A stretch of DNA of 64,000 bases from Planoprotostelium fungivorum (taxonomy: Eukaryota > Evosea > Variosea > Cavosteliida > Cavosteliaceae), in contig MDYQ01000008.1 in NCBI GenBank assembly GCA_003024175.1, forward strand, positions 124,001-188,000, given 5' to 3'. Positions 21,701-32,734 of this stretch are shown here, in pieces. Below the pieces are notes generated by a model that was given only the letters and a program-made list of their open reading frames with translations, made no database searches and was not told the DNA's origin. The number at the start of each line of letters is the position of its first letter. Position 1 is the stretch's first letter. The position numbers and the translations under genes are program-made.

Positions 21701-23060
21701 AACGAATTACAGGGAGAGGGGAGGGTACACTGTCGATGGATGCAGACGGATATTTGTACCGGAAGATTGCAGTCAGTAGAGCCGGTGAGACTCTCGTATG
21801 ACGTGTCATGATATCATATCGTGACGTCATCACACGTGACTCACCCCATTAGAACCTGCAGAACCAACCGAAATCAGTCATTTATTTCTCCGCCGCCGAT
21901 TTACCCGTGGAGGACGAATCTCAAGATTTCTCCGAATTTTCTGAATGTGAGGGAATCACATTCATGACTCCATCTACAACGCTGTACAGCCGCACGGATT
22001 GTACAGCAGAATGGACCATCGATTAATGTGAGGGACGCGTTCACGGCTTCTTCTGGCTGCGTCTTCGTCTCTGCTGATTACTGTGAGATGGAGCTGAGGT
22101 GGGAAAATACTCATGTCATGTGACGCCATCGTTGTAGATTGAACATAGTCAGGCTGTTGGCTCATTTTTCCGGCGAGCCGAAATTGATTCAATTCTTCCG
22201 GGACAACTACAACGTGCCAAAAGAGAAGAGACAAGATTTCTTCAGGGTGAAGACTTTATTTCGTTTTATTTCGAGACGATTGGGACTGAATTGAGACAGG
22301 TCATCGCGGGCCATTGGTTGAACAAAGATCCAGCATCTATCGACGCCACAGAGAGAGCTAAAATCAAAACCATCACCTACGGCGCCATCTACGGTAGCGT
22401 AACTCCGAATCTCCACCGATTGTCTCACCGCAGACTCAGGCAGCGGTGCCAACAATTTGGCAAAGAAGGTGGGTGTGACGCCGACAGAAGCGAATCGAAT
22501 GTTGGACACTTTCTTTCAGAGGTTCCCGAGAGTGAGAGAATTCAGACACAAGTGCATGCAGCAAGCGAAGAAGGAAGGTTACGTCTCTACCCTCTCGAAA
22601 AGAAAGAGGGTGCTCAGCGGTGAAACTCTCGATTTTATTTCGTTTTATTTAAAATAGAATAAAAGTTGACAAGCTCACAGACATTCACTCGACCGATTTT
22701 CAGAAGAGGGGAGCGGCAGAGAGGCAGTCTGTCAACACAGTCATCCAGGGAACAGGAGCCGACATCATCAAGATGGCGATGAGAGAGATCGTAAAGAGGT
22801 TGCAGGAGAGCGGCGCCTGTCGAGGCAGCGGACTCGTCCTGTCCATACACGGTGTTCATCTCCACATGATGTCACGTGATTACACGAGAATGACTCACAC
22901 AGATGAGCTCCTCTGTGAAGTTCCAGAGAGAGAGAAAGAGAAGGTGGCAGAGCTGTTGCGAGAGACGATGGAAAACGTAGTCTCTTTAGACGTACCCCTG
23001 ATGGTCTCCGTGGAGTGTGGCCAGCGTTGGGGCTCATTAGAACCTGTGGATTTGTCATAA
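18731..23060 (+). CDS. Family A DNA polymerase of the POLQ/POLN type
   Basis: ATG 18731 (MSRHLSRNQPAGRRSTLSAT) opens a Ser/Pro/Thr-rich disordered region to about 20080. A degenerate 3'-5' exonuclease-like part follows (YCxx..., FLDPKVAAWLINPDVYSTNF). The polymerase domain has motif A SADYCEMELR (about 22070-22098), a fingers motif RAKIKTITYGAIYG (about 22355-22395), SVNTVIQGTGADIIKMAMRE (about 22725-22790), and motif C SIH|DELLCEV split by an intron (about 22845-22920), ending WGSLEPVDLS with TAA 23060. It matches POLQ/POLN C-termini in order. No SF2 helicase domain is present here, so it is POLN-like or a stand-alone theta polymerase domain. Its role is probably translesion synthesis or end joining (inference). 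Many introns carry the CTACAAC repeat. Confidence 0.88.
20654..20699 (+). repeat. 46-nt intron containing the antisense repeat
   Basis: Intron GTGGGATGATGTGTATCGGC followed by TCGTTGTAGATTGACATGG and ACTACAG. Splicing joins RDIIKM to VFEENGRHEAAITCP in the polymerase gene. Here the TTGTAG of the repeat is not the acceptor, because using it would run into a stop. Confidence 0.75.
22099..22137 (+). repeat. 39-nt intron with the repeat as 3' splice site
   Basis: GTGGGAAAATAC...CCATCGTTGTAG. Splicing joins motif A (EMELR) to LNIVRLLAHFSGEP. The acceptor is the TTGTAG of an antisense repeat copy. Confidence 0.8.
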
Positions 23061-23132
23061 ACAGTTCAACGTCTGTGTACATGTTTTGTTTTTGTGTCAA
23101 CCACATTCGGCAGTTGAAAATGACAAACATCT

Positions 23133-23203
23133 GGCTCTGTAGTTCAGTGGTAAAATACTACCTTAGGGTGGTAGTGCCTCGGGTTCGATTCCCGACAGAG
23201 CCC
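23133..23203 (+). tRNA. tRNA-Pro (AGG)
   Basis: Cloverleaf: acceptor GGCTCTG/CAGAGCC, D arm GTTCAGTGGTAAAATAC, anticodon stem CTACC/GGTAG with loop TTAGGGT (anticodon AGG), T arm CGGGTTCGATTCCCG. The loop TTAGGGT is the classic eukaryotic tRNA-Pro loop. No intron. A second copy of apparently the same sequence is at 28208-28278 on the other strand. Confidence 0.93.
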
Positions 23204-23301
23204 CTCTTTTTGAGAGAGGAAGAGGGACGATGAACGTGGGTTCTTCAATCTAAAGAGACATCTTTTGTCACAGTTTCTATTTATTACAGACATAAATTCG
23301 A

Positions 23302-26300
23302 TCACACGCTGAGAGAATACGGATCGAATTCGATCGATGCGATCTTCATCTCGATCATCTCATCTCTCTGAATACACCTCCTCTCCATCCTCTGTGCAAT
23401 GTCGCTGAACGAAGGTCTCCTCTCTGCATCCGTGTCCGTGCAATCTTGAATTAAACCTCTGATGGACGTGTCCCACTTTGTCTCGACTTGTACTGAAGAT
23501 ATCCTCTTCGATTTCTCTCTACCGTTCACCTCCTCTCATTCAATTTCGACTCGTCATTCTTCACGGCGCACCTGCTTCTCTTCACACTTTCCGTCTGCAG
23601 CGATGAACTGCAGCAATAGACCGAAGCTCCACACGTCCGCGCTGATGTACTGTCTCTTCTTCTCGATCACCTCCGGTGCCTGCACCTTTCAGACTGATAC
23701 TTTCATCTGATTTCACTCACGGTGAACAGTGATGAAAGGTTCCACTTGCTGCCGTTCTCGACTGCATGGCCCAAGCTGCCCACCTTGGCTAACATCGAAT
23801 CGTTCGTGACGTGCAAGAAGACCTATCTGCGATCAGAAACATGAGATCGAATGATGAAGAACGATGTAGCTTACGTGTTGAGGTGTGAGGGCGGTGTGGA
23901 CTAGATTGAGATCTGTCAAGTAAACCATGGCCCTCGACACGTCTCTTCCTCTGTTTCACAATCAGGAGAGAAGAGATGTTAATGAAATCACATCTGGAAG
24001 ATAAATTGTGAGATGGAGTGTGTCGAGGAGTAGGAGAACAAACTGCCATCGTTCATCCATTCCATCATGATCCACTCTTCTGCTTCGTTTCAGATTGTAT
24101 GACACACATCTCATCATAAATATCACCTGCCAGATTCTGACCCATGAACATGACGATGTTGGGGTGATGCATCGACTTTGTCGTCTCAGTCTTTACTTTG
24201 TGAACTCTTCTCTCTCTCACCTTCAACCTCGTCGCCTCTCGTAACAGTCTGTGATTGTCCCTCTCGATTTTCTTCACGGCAACGGTGGTTGTACCGTTGT
24301 ACAGAGACTTCCACACACTTGTCTTCTTTTCATCGGATACGACTTGTAACCATTCGAGCTTTCCGTTCATATCTCCTTCGCTCTTGAGATCAAACTGACG
24401 TGGTTCATCAGTGACGAAATCATGATTCAAGTCACCTTTCTCATCGATGCACGGCGACGATAGAGGATGAACATCACAGATAAGAGGACGATGAAGCCTC
24501 CCGCGGCACAACAGACGATGATGATCAGCATCTTATGGTCTCCTCCTTCCTTTGATTCAACCTCATCACCTCCGATGGATTTGATCCTCTCGATACCGAT
24601 GGAGAAATTGGTGAGATGGTTCGTCTGGCAGATCGTGATGTTACCATCGATGATGATCTGACATCCATCCCTAGACCATCTCACTTCCAGCTCGTTCCAA
24701 TACTGACACACTGCATCTGAATATGATCGTCAAACGATGTGATTCCAAATGAACGAAAAGATCTCACAGTGATCATCAGGTATGGCACGGATGATGCCCA
24801 TGGATATGTTGATGAGTTCGTTGCTACTTCTCACGTAGATCTCTCTCCCCTTGTCGTCATAGAGAGTGACTCCCGTGACTCCACTGTATCTAGGGATAGC
24901 GTCAGCGAAGGATGGATGTGGAGGATATCACATGGAATCGTTCGCGATGGATCGAAAAGGGTTGAAGTTCAACGATGAAAGAGCTACGGAAACTATCGTA
25001 CGTCAGTGATGTGAATGAAATCGGATGTGCGTTCACCCCTCGTTGATGATTCCACGATCGATGCGGGGACAGTCACTCCGATAGTGCTATCAACGATGTG
25101 ACTCGAGATGGATCGCACATCGACGATGTCATATGTCTGCAAGTTGATGGAAGCATTCACAGTGGTGTAAACAAACGATGACGTGTTATTACGCAGGATG
25201 GAAGAGATAACAGCAGATATGAGGTTGACCGACTGTCGTTCTTCAGCGTTACGATTCGATGCCAAGCTTACCTCCAGGCCCACACTCTTATTCAAACCCT
25301 CATTCAGCACATCCTATCAAATATCGTCAATCATCTTTGTGTCTCTTCTCTTCTTCTCACTCGAGCTTGTGACACAGATATCTTCGTGTTGTTATCGTAC
25401 AGCTGATTGACATCGATTGAGGACTGTTTCGTGGTCGGCTGTGTCTCCGTCGTGGTCTGTACTGTTGATGTCTGTACTGTTGATCTCTGTACTGTTGATC
25501 TCTGTACTGTTGATCTCTGTACTGTTGATCTCTGTACTGTTGATGTCTGTACTGTTGATCTCTGTACTGATGATATCTGTGGCTCTGAAGATGCCTGTGT
25601 TTCTGTTAATTTCTGTGCTTCTCGTGATATCTGTACCATTATTGACGAAGTCTGTGACTCTGTTGAAGTCTGTCCAGTCCATGCAGGGCTGGAAATCCAC
25701 GTCGTGGTCGTGATCGTGTTGATGCACTGGTAGTAGCAGTTGACCGATACATCGAGAGGTGGATCGCATGGAAAAGGATTGCCACCCAGATCACAGACAT
25801 CCATCGTGTCGAGGTATCCCTCCACTGACGTCAAGTTGTTACTCCTCGCATCGAATTGTATCAATAAAGCCAAGTTCCCATCCCTGCCCGGTACATTTCC
25901 ACCGAGAGAATTGAATTGTAGATGGAAATATTGCAGATTCGCCAGGTTCATCACGCTCTGCGGTATAGATCCACTCAATCGATTGTACGATAAGTAAAGA
26001 GAAGTGAGAAGTGAGCTTGAACCGATGGATGTTGGAATAGGACCGGTGAGAGAGTTGTTTGATAGAGAGAGATATCTAAGTGACGACATGTTGCCGATGG
26101 ATGTCGAGATCGTGCCGCTGAGTCGATTGGTGGACACATCGATGGATTGCAATCGATTTAAAGTGGAGACGCAGGGGGGTAATGTACCACTGAGTTGATT
26201 GATCGATGCGTTCAGTGATGTGAGTAGGGTGAGATTGCACATCGACGATGGCATAGATCCCACGATGGCGTTCGAGCTGATGTCCAAGGCGGTGAGGTTG

Positions 26301-27653
26301 ATGAGACGACCGATGGATGCGGAGATGGAGCCGTATAACGATCGATTTGACAAGTTGATTTGTACCGGCCACGTCAGAGTGGCATCACAGACGACTCCAA
26401 TGAAATCGGTCGAGTTACAGATCTGGATGAGATGAGATGAGGAAACGTCCATCACGATGATGACGTCTCACGTATGATCCGTTCCACAGAGAAGGAGGTC
26501 CTGATGATCGCATGAGATCGACATAACATCATGATGTGCTCACCTCCGATGGATGTCCAGACGTCTCTCATCGAGTCGAGAGATGATGGATCGCTCGTGC
26601 ACGGCCCGGCAGTGTAACTACAAGCAGCGGAAATATTCACGAGACAGGTCCTCAAGGGGTTGTTGCTCAGACTGCAAGTGGATGATGCAAAGATGTAACC
26701 CGATGTCGATGTGATGGCGTTGCCGCTCACGTCCAATTTCGAGATGGGGGATAGACTCGAATTTCTGGCGGGGAGTACGCCACTCAATTGATTCGTCTGC
26801 AGGTGAAGCATCTGAAGGTTCGGCAGGTCCATCATGGACGGGGAGATCGATCCCGACAGCTGATTGCGATCGAACTCGATCTGGCGGAGAGACGTGTTGA
26901 AGAGAGGAGGTATCGGCCCGGTGAAACGGTTCTGATAGAGGATGAGGGTGCTGAGCGATCTCAATTGGCCGATGGATGGATGAATGATGCCGCTCAGGGA
27001 GTTTGTGTTGAGAGCCAAGAGGTTGACGGAAGTGAGATTACCGAATGGTGGAAGAGTGCCACTGAGTTGATTCTGACTCAGATTGATGTATGATAAGGTG
27101 GATGAAGAGACAAAGAGGGTGCCCGGGATGGTTCCGGTGAGTCGATTCGAAGACAGATCGAGGTGGATGAGGAGCCGAGACGTGATGTTGCCGATGGAAG
27201 AAGGAATGGTGCCGGTCAGTTGATTCGCACTCAAGTCGAGGCTGGTGAGATTGACGAGGTTTTCAATGGACGATGGGATGGTGCCCGTTAGACTCCGACT
27301 CGGGAGGACGATCTGCACGGGCCAGCTTTTCGATGGATCGCATGTGACGCCGATGAAGTCTGTGGAATTACAGATCTGAGAACGCATCGTCAGCGCCGTC
27401 GATCGTATGATGGGTGATACACCAAAGGAGAGATGTTTACACTCACTTGTGTTCCCCTCCAATACTGCGGCGAACCTGTTTCATATTCAGGACGAAATAC
27501 GGAGGCTTTGCAGAAAAGGAGTGCGATAGAAAGAGACTCACCTCCCAAGGTTGTCCATATCCCCTGCATGGTGGACAAAAGTTGGGCGTCGGTCGAGATC
27601 AACAAGAGTGCGAAGATGCATAATCGAAGGAAGAGCTCATTGAGATGAGTCAT
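23302..27653 (-). CDS. LRR - LRR - GPS - transmembrane receptor with a kinase-like domain lacking catalytic residues
   Basis: ATG 27653 starts a signal peptide (MTHLNELFLRLCIFALLLIS TDAQ). Two tandem modules follow, each with a cap (IWTTLGGE / VWTSIGGE, then ICNSTDFIGVTCD / ICNSTDFIGVVCD) and plant-type LRRs (LTGTIPSSIGN, LSGTLPP, LTGPIPTSIG). A Ser/Thr/Gln repeat stalk, a GAIN-like stretch and a GPS motif follow (W..DGC...C..NHLTNFS, about 24590-24660, with the HLT cleavage triplet). Then come one TM helix (MLIIIVCCAAGGFIVLLSVM) and a kinase fold (TVAVKKIERD, HHPNIVMFMGQNL, DVWSFGLLLQF, DAERRPSFSDIAQRM), stop at 23302. The catalytic loop reads LVHTALTPQHVFL instead of HRDLKPxN, and the DFG site reads KVGSLG, so it is probably a pseudokinase. 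Module homology shows this is one gene, not two. Confidence 0.82.
25456..25577 (-). repeat. 15-nt tandem repeat coding STVQR in the receptor stalk
   Basis: About eight copies of a 15-nt unit (TCTGTACTGTTGATC on the + strand) encode a Ser-Thr-Val-Gln-Arg repeat between the LRRs and the GAIN-like region. Because the unit is a multiple of three, other frames also stay open, which produces long false reading frames here. Length variation between strains is likely. Confidence 0.85.
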
Positions 27654-27969
27654 CAGTTCTATCGACAGCTTACGATGGTCGTGATGTGTCCGTGGAAATG
27701 TTCCGACCTCCATCGTTTTGGTCGTGTCAAGCGTCACGTCATCGTCATCCAGGACAAGCTTTCAACTGTAACGGTGGATCTGAATGAAATACGCCGATAA
27801 GCTTGTTCCGTATGTCTAAACGGGTCGTCACACCTTACCAAACTCTGAACCCTATACACCGGTGAGCTATACAACAACGATTTCCTTCCTGGCCTCCAGC
27901 GCAGTATAGAAAGATGAACAGACAGTTCATTCGCACTCTCAACAACGGTTCACTCGCGGTGACAAAAGA
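27654..27969. other. Intergenic region upstream of the receptor gene
   Basis: About 315 nt holding the receptor 5' leader and promoter. The reading frame continues upstream of the chosen ATG as far as 27737, but without a signal-peptide character, so the start at 27653 is preferred. No other feature was found. Confidence 0.4.
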
Positions 27970-28063
27970 TGTCTCTGGAGGGATTCGAACCCTCATCTAT
28001 GCGGATTGATGGTGATCAAGAACTAATTCTGAGTTGCATGCTCTACCGTTGAGCTACAAAGAC
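27970..28063 (-). tRNA. tRNA-like sequence, identity unresolved, possible intron
   Basis: Acceptor GTCTTTG pairs with CAGAGAC. The D arm is GCTCAACGGTAGAGC and the T arm GAGGGTTCGAATCCCTC. Between them lie about 45 nt instead of about 25, with a weak TGC/GCA stem, so an intron or an unusual arm is present. A hairpin TGATCACCATCA lies inside. If the 5' loop is CTCAGAA the anticodon would be CAG, but the stem has mismatches, so I do not assign it. A relative is at 49326-49435. Confidence 0.5.
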
Positions 28064-28207
28064 ACCCGACAAAGCAGATAATTGTAACATCAGCATACAC
28101 ACATCCAACAAAAAGTTAAGTCTATATAGAAACTGTGACAAAAGATGTCTTAATGTAGACCCCGCGCGCTCATCTTCTCTTTCTCCGTGTTGAACTAGTA
28201 AAAGATG

Positions 28208-28278
28208 GGGCTCTGTCGGGAATCGAACCCGAGGCACTACCACCCTAAGGTAGTATTTTACCACTGAACTACAGAGCC
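28208..28278 (-). tRNA. tRNA-Pro (AGG), second copy
   Basis: The same cloverleaf as at 23133, on the opposite strand: acceptor GGCTCTG/CAGAGCC, loop TTAGGGT with anticodon AGG, T arm CGGGTTCGATTCCCG. No intron. The two copies flank the LRR receptor gene in inverted orientation. Confidence 0.93.
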
Positions 28279-28473
28279 AGTTGGTCGACTTTCGATCTGC
28301 AACTGATAGTACCAAAGTTCTTATCTCATCAATCGAAAATTAGTACACCCAAACACGGTTGTCATCGTGTCTGTTGCTATTAGCAACTCGGTTTGTTAAC
28401 GTGAAAATTTTAAAAGGTATGAACTGGACAATAACAGAGGAGAATTATAATGAGACAGTATGTATTCCTCCCT

Positions 28474-30421
28474 TCACTTTTCGTTGGCGGGCATGAAAGT
28501 GAAACCCTCAAACTTCCTCTGGTTCTCAGCAGAGATGTTGGAAGAGGAAGTGGTGGGATCGCATATTGTGATCCTCTCTGATGTGAAGGTGGGGTCCACC
28601 ATCGACGTGTCCGTCTGTCCCTTCTGTAGACGTGTCAGTCTTCATCGTTGACGGCGACATCATGAGGACGATATAGAGGATGGAGGTGTCGGTGGACTCA
28701 CGACTGGAGGGATGAAAGGTACTGGGACCTCCTTGCGAAGCAGCTTCTCCCAGTCGATGTTGTGGAAGTAGGGGTGGTTCTGAAGAGGTGAGTTGTAGAA
28801 GGTAGATTGTCTCTCACCTTGATGGCCTTGGGGTCGGCGAGACGCTTGGCGGGCTCCCTCTCGAGTAACTGAGAGTTTCCTTTAGAACATGAAGATCATG
28901 ATGTCGCTGATGATGTGATGGTGGACGTGATGATGATGATGGTGATGATGAGCTCACTCCGTTGAGAATGCTTCTGGTGTCTTCGTTGTCGAGGGTATCA
29001 GGGAACTCCAACTTTGCGTGCATGATCTTGAAGTACATCTGCTGGACGTCCTGGCTGTAGAAGGGAGGCTGGGTTAGGTCAGTTCCCGCGCAAATTTTCC
29101 CGGAATCCTCTCACCAGACCGGTCAACATCTCGAACATGAGAGTACCGAACGACCACCAGTCGATGGCTTTGGTGTAACCCTTGCCCTGAAGAACCTCGG
29201 GAGCTGTCATGATGTCAGCGACGTCTAAAGACGATGATGATGAGTCACCGAGATATTCGGGTGTTCCACAGAAGGTGGCAGTGCGGGCGTCGTCGGCCTC
29301 TAGTCCCTCCTTGGAGATTCCAAAGTCGGTCAAGATGATGTGTCCCTCGTCAGTCAGTAGAATGTTCTCAGGCTGAAGTGATTCAGTACAAGCTTCTTAG
29401 ATGAAGAGAAGAGAAGAGAGTAAGAGAAAAAAGTCGAACCTTGAGATCACGGTAAATGACACCCGAGTTGTGAAGGTATTCGAGACCAAGGACAATCTCA
29501 GCGCAGTAGAAACGAACTCTGTCGGGAGTAAACTTCTGTTCCTTCTGGAGGTGGTAGAAGAGCTGCGACATCATCAGCATGCATGCATGGTGTCGCGTCT
29601 ATCACCTCTCCTCCGTTGATAAAGTCCATGACGAAATAGAGCTTGTCGGGGGTGTGGAAAGAGTAGATGAGATTGACCAAGAATGGATGGGCCAACTTCT
29701 GCAGGATACTCTTTTCGGTGCGAGTGTGTTCGAGCTCTCTGTTCTCCAAGATGTTCTTCTTGTTGAGGACCTGTGACGGAATCAGATATGGAATGACTGA
29801 TGGACCTTCACCTTCATGGCGTAGATCTTTCCACTGTCCTTCTTTCTGACTTGGATAACCTTCGGATCGATCAACATGGGGTTCTGTATGTTCCTGGTAT
29901 TACCTTTCCAAAAGATCCTTTACCGATAACGGATAAGAGGTCGAAATCCTGTACTCCGATAGTCTTGTTGCTGGACTTGTTGGCACTGGCCTGTCGGCAT
30001 CGTTTAGAATGAGAGATTCATTGTGTCATTGAGAACTCACGAGACTCTGCTTGATGGCAGACACCCAGCCGTCCATCTCCTTCTCACTGGAGGCTTGGAA
30101 GTAGTATGTTCTCTGAGGCGTTGCAACTTCGAAACAAAACTTCTTTCCCTTTCTCTGGCTGACCTACGGAGATGTTAGAGGTCACATATCTCGATTGCGT
30201 CCAAATACCTGAATGTTCTCGGGGGCAAGGTTGGAAACACGGACTACTCCAAGCTCACCGCTCGTCTATGGGGTTTCAGTCACCATCCTACAGTCCATTT
30301 CAATGGAACTCACCTGGTTCTTCGAGTAATAGATAACTCCATCCTTCAAAACGAACCATCTCTTGTGCCAAGTCTTGAAGTTTCCACCCTCTTTAACCAA
30401 GTATCCTGAGCGATCCGACAT
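28474..30421 (-). CDS. PKB/AKT-like protein kinase (PH + AGC kinase)
   Basis: Serine/threonine kinase acting downstream of phosphoinositide signals. ATG 30421 begins [20 protein letters not shown], an N-terminal PH domain to about residue 105 ([20 protein letters not shown]). Kinase domain: [18 protein letters not shown] (VAIK-type Lys), [24 protein letters not shown] (DFG), T-loop [35 protein letters not shown]. The AGC tail ends in the hydrophobic motif FEGFTF, then MPANEK and TGA at 28474. All catalytic residues and both regulatory Thr sites are present. The frame extends upstream to 30520 only from a TTG. Introns are short; the one near 28780-28818 carries a CTACAAC word. Confidence 0.93.
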
Positions 30422-30906
30422 GTTGCTTTTTAGAGGATGAGTAAGAATGAAATCGGGTGTAGAGGAAACATGCCCCTTGACATCCGCGCTGACGTCCCGC
30501 TCGGTGTTGTCATCAAACAAACTACTCAGCCAGCCTCCACAAGAGTCCTATGGGTATAGAGGACAACAACAGCTGCATCCACTTCTGAAGAGCAGCTCAG
30601 TCGATGCAACGTGAAGAGACGCTCGCATTCGTTCGTATCGTAACGAGAACAATAATAGATAGAGATCCCGGAGGCTAAGATGAGAAGTTGGATGAGTGAG
30701 TGGGAGGAAGAAGGTATCTGTGGTATCAGAGCTGCATCTGTCCCCTGACAACGATGGATAGAAGGTCAAAAGACATCTCATACGAGATGATGTGACGATA
30801 GATGTATATCCAACCATCATGATCGAGAGGACACCACAACTCCACCCTCTGACTCCTCTTCCATCTCACACCCTTCCAACAACAATAAAACACATTTTCG
30901 ATCCTT
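30422..30906. other. Intergenic region
   Basis: About 485 nt between the PKB-like start and the Nup43-like stop, both on the minus strand. It presumably holds the kinase promoter and the Nup43 3' UTR. Open frames are chance; no RNA gene or repeat was seen. Confidence 0.4.
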
Positions 30907-32576
30907 TTAAAAGTTTTTCGCCACATAGAGTCCACGGTTGTCCGAGCAGCAGAGGAGGGTGAGACCGAACGGATCTACATCAAAGGAATTGATGGAAGAG
31001 CCTCTGTCTTCCCAATGGATGATCTCCTTCACGTGCATCATCTTCTGATCGACTTCGAAGCCGCGACGCTCTTCGAGGAGGGACACGTTCTTTCTGAAGT
31101 CTGCGGAGATCAGGATGAGGTGATGGAGGTGATGTGATGGGAGGTGATGAAAGGGTGATGTCAGTGGATGATGATGATGATGATGACAAGATCGTGACCC
31201 ACTCCATAGATACAAGTTACCATCGTGGGAAGAGCTGAAGAGCAGATCTGGATTGTTCACGGAGAATTGTAGTTCCCACACTGTATCATTCAATCGACGT
31301 CTCACGAGTTATCTCACCGTCCGATTCGTTGCACTTGATGGCATTTATGGGTGACGTTGGGTTTCGTTGATCCCTAAAGCCAATCATTATGTTGTGCATC
31401 GTTCAGATTTCTCATCAGATGACTTCGACTCAATATTATACGATATGGTATGATGTTGGATTCTGTCTGTTACATGTATGCACTGTGATGATCGATTGTC
31501 CATCGAGATGAATCGTTACCAGATGTAGATGCTGCCTCTATCTGTTCCAATGGCAAACAGATCGGGCTCTCTCTGATGTTGCGTCACACACCTCGCCACC
31601 TCTCCCCTGCACCCTTCAGTTCATCTACAACGAGCCACTCCACTCACATGAGGTCTGAACTACCTCCTTGTAGGACGGTTCTGGGCTTCTTCAAATTCTC
31701 TCTCGTGTCCCAGATGTGTGCGCACTTGGCCAAGCTTGCCGTGAGGATGTCACTCGTTGTCGTCTGTAAGAGGCAGCCCACGGCCGTTGGCTCGGCCTGG
31801 AAGGTCGTGATGTGAGAGAGTCCGTTGAGGTCGTAGAGCGAGACCGTTCCGTCTTCTGATCCGCTCGCGATCTGGAAGGATGAGGAGAAGATGGGCGAGA
31901 TGATATCGTGTGATTCGATGGTGGAGTTGAGATGCATGTGGATTTTGGATGAAGAGAAAGGTAAGTGGGAATATGAGACGTACGGGCGACGTGAAATCAC
32001 GATGGAGATGTGATTCACTTAGTTTGATAGAGCGAACCTACCTGAAGTGTTCTGGGATAGACAGAGAGACTCGTTGCATATCCTTTGTGTGCTTGAACGT
32101 GTCCTCTCGATTGTAATTTTGCCTCAACATCCAACACAGCCAGATGAACTCGTCCATTAGAATTATTCCACACGATCAACGAGTCTGGCCTCGCTTCCTC
32201 CTCCACTACCTTGAGATCGACCACCTGCACCAATGTCATTTGTGACAAATTGGACGTGATCTGATATAGTTACCTGTCCTCCAGCATCGACAGAAGAGAT
32301 CTTGTGAACGTCCAATAACGGTCCATTATTATCGGTTGATGGAACAGAATATACGGAGACTTCATTGGGCGATGCATCCCACGAACCCGTGACTGCAACC
32401 AAAGGTAAAGAAGCAGATAGAGAGGAAGAGGCGAGGCTAGATTCTATCGTGTTCTGAAGGTGAATCCGTCCCGCCGTTTGTCTCATCCTCTGACTCTTGA
32501 CCAATCTGACTCGATTGATCTTTCTAGGGAGTGTGTACGCGGACAAGGATATACCTCCTTCTATCTCCATCACCAT
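30907..32576 (-). CDS. Nup43-like WD40 nucleoporin
   Basis: Seven-bladed WD40-type protein resembling Nup43 of the nuclear pore Y complex. ATG 32576 begins MVMEIEGGISLSAYTLPRKI. Blades include LVAVTGSWDASPNEVSVYS, VHLAVLDVEA, IASGSEDGTVSLYDLNG, DILTASLAKCAHIWDTREN, PDLFAIGTDRGSIYIWD, and WELQFSVNNPDLLFSSSHDG NLYLW. It ends GSSINSFDVDPFGLTLLCCS DNRGLYVAKNF, with the stop at 30907. The closing 'NS.DVD...L.C..D...LYV...' pattern is characteristic of Nup43. Reading further upstream gives only a TTG start. Introns include GAT/GTGAT-rich microsatellite tracts near 31105-31190 and a long one at about 31575-31670 that contains the CTACAACGAGCCACTCCACTC word. Confidence 0.85.
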
Positions 32577-32734
32577 CTCGTCTCTCCTTATAATCGTATC
32601 GTGCGTCAAAGATGATGATCATCCCACAAAAAGGCGAGCGTTGTAGAGGCCCACAGACCTCATACCCGGGTTGGGCCGTAGGACCCTCCATATATCTTCT
32701 ATATCGGTGAGAGCTCAGGCCACAAGGGAAGCAG

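Noticed and set aside
25392-25769. Open frames beside the receptor stalk rich in INSTE or CTVDL repeats
   Set aside because: They are frame-shifted readings of the 15-nt tandem repeat that encodes STVQR in the receptor frame.
23302-27653. Two separate LRR genes in tandem
   Set aside because: The second LRR block has its own cap but no signal peptide, follows directly in the same orientation, and the first block has no membrane anchor. One gene fits better.
23133-28278. The two inverted tRNA-Pro copies as ends of a large mobile element carrying the receptor gene
   Set aside because: Only the tRNA sequence itself is shared; I see no common flank, integrase or target duplication.
30422-30520. 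A longer N-terminus for the PKB-like kinase
   Set aside because: The frame starts at TTG; the ATG at 30421 sits directly before the PH domain.
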